From NCED01 sp035493955 (GTDB taxonomy: Bacteria > Pseudomonadota > Alphaproteobacteria > Caulobacterales > Caulobacteraceae): DNA of 64,000 nucleotides. The first letter of the stretch is position 1; each line of letters starts with the position of its first letter. The position numbers and the translations under genes are program-made. Below are positions 63,558 to 64,000 of the stretch, piece after piece. The notes under the pieces were generated by a model, which worked only from the letters and a program-made list of their open reading frames with translations, was not told the DNA's origin and searched no databases. The stretch is from NCBI GenBank assembly GCA_035493955.1, contig DATJHI010000036.1:248001-312000 (forward strand), written 5' to 3'.

Positions 63558-64000
63558 GTGACGCATCCGTTCCTGAAGATGAACGGCCTCGGCAACGACT
63601 TCGTCGTGGTCGGCGCCGGCCGCACCGCCGACCGTCCGGGTTTCGCGCCGGACGCCGTGGCCGCGCGCGCCATCGCCGACCGGGACGCGGGAATCGGCTG
63701 CGACCAGCTGATCGGCATCGAGCCGAGCACGGCCGGCGACGCCTTCATGCGCATCTGGAACGCCGACGGCGGCGAGGTCGAGGCCTGCGGCAACGCGGCC
63801 CGCTGCGTCGGCTGGCTGCTGATGGAGGCGGGGGGGACCGACCGGGCCACCATCGAAACCCGCGCCGGCCTGATCCACGCCAGCCGCGCCGGTCCCCTGA
63901 CGGTGACGGTGGACATGGGCGCGCCCAGGCTGGACTGGCGCGACATCCCCTTGGCCGAGGAGATGGACACGACGCGGGTCGAGCTGCAGGTCGGGCCGAT
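63558..64000 (+). CDS. dapF: Diaminopimelate epimerase (partial, open at right edge)
   Basis: The first 147 codons are visible. Converts LL- to meso-diaminopimelate for lysine and peptidoglycan. Family start FLKMNGLGNDFVVV, GIGCDQLIGIEPS (about 50-62), MRIWNADGGEVEACGNAARC with the first catalytic cysteine (about 76), and ETRAGLI. The second catalytic cysteine would be beyond the window. Start GTG 63558 (no ribosome binding site; see the -10 box just upstream). Confidence 0.93.
   Translation, partial: MTHPFLKMNGLGNDFVVVGAGRTADRPGFAPDAVAARAIADRDAGIGCDQLIGIEPSTAGDAFMRIWNADGGEVEACGNAARCVGWLLMEAGGTDRATIETRAGLIHASRAGPLTVTVDMGAPRLDWRDIPLAEEMDTTRVELQVGP

Overview
The window is one contiguous stretch of a GC-rich (visibly about 70%) alphaproteobacterial chromosome. 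The best fit is the order Caulobacterales (Caulobacter/Phenylobacterium-like). The reasons are a GcrA cell-cycle regulator with a CcrM-type GANTC site upstream, alphaproteobacterial families such as DUF1465, DUF1192, DUF484, DUF4164-like and the divergent polysaccharide deacetylase, an F1-only atp operon, a sucCDAB-lpd cluster, and many GTG/TTG starts with overlapping genes. It is almost entirely housekeeping sequence. I see no tRNA, rRNA, CRISPR array, prophage or insertion sequence.

Layout. 1-3049: end of obgE, proB, then convergent rppH and a divergent polysaccharide deacetylase. 3161-6314: thiE, efp, a SuhB-like phosphatase, a DoxX protein, rpmE. 6407-8015: gcrA divergent from an ABC-2 permease. 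8119-11420: argD-argF, a 74-residue unknown gene behind a large inverted repeat, a PagL-like lipid A deacylase. 11537-16760: purA, ylxR-like gene, infB. 16846-21617: creatininase-family gene with a small partner, 1-Cys peroxiredoxin, acs, alpha/beta hydrolase. 21618-23023: three tandem paralogous small secreted proteins, each behind a similar hairpin-containing leader. 23072-27066: rimO, gmhB-like gene, tkt. 27227-33050: DUF4164-like gene, zapA, priA, fsa, DUF484 gene, xerC, DUF4337 gene. 33061-42863 (minus strand): nfeD/SPFH pair, lpdA, sucB, sucA, sucD, sucC. 43225-48980: atpH-atpA-atpG-[phytanoyl-CoA dioxygenase family gene]-atpD-atpC. 49083-57226: small membrane protein, secreted serine protease, proA-nadD-rsfS-rlmH, EnvC-like protein, CtpA protease, hslO. 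57239-60053: DUF1465 and DUF1192 genes, quinone oxidoreductase, murI. 60255-64000: a lower-GC methyltransferase gene, ahpD-ahpC divergent from oxyR, and the start of dapF.

How the genes work together. TCA-cycle 2-oxoglutarate to succinate conversion (suc/lpd) is divergent from ATP synthase F1. Peroxide defence is represented by AhpC/AhpD under a recognisable OxyR control region and by a 1-Cys peroxiredoxin. Cell-envelope and division functions are scattered (zapA, envC/ctpA, xerC, murI, PagL, GmhB-like).

The observations most worth a second look are: the triplicated secreted proteins and their repeated structured leaders; the dioxygenase gene translationally coupled inside the F1 ATPase operon; an imperfect direct repeat of about 75 bp that brackets ahpD-ahpC; a compact bidirectional OxyR region with a leaderless oxyR; a long inverted repeat carrying a CcrM site in front of an unknown small gene; and gene strings that I expect to be continuous in relatives but that are split here (proB from proA, rppH/deacetylase from envC/ctpA).
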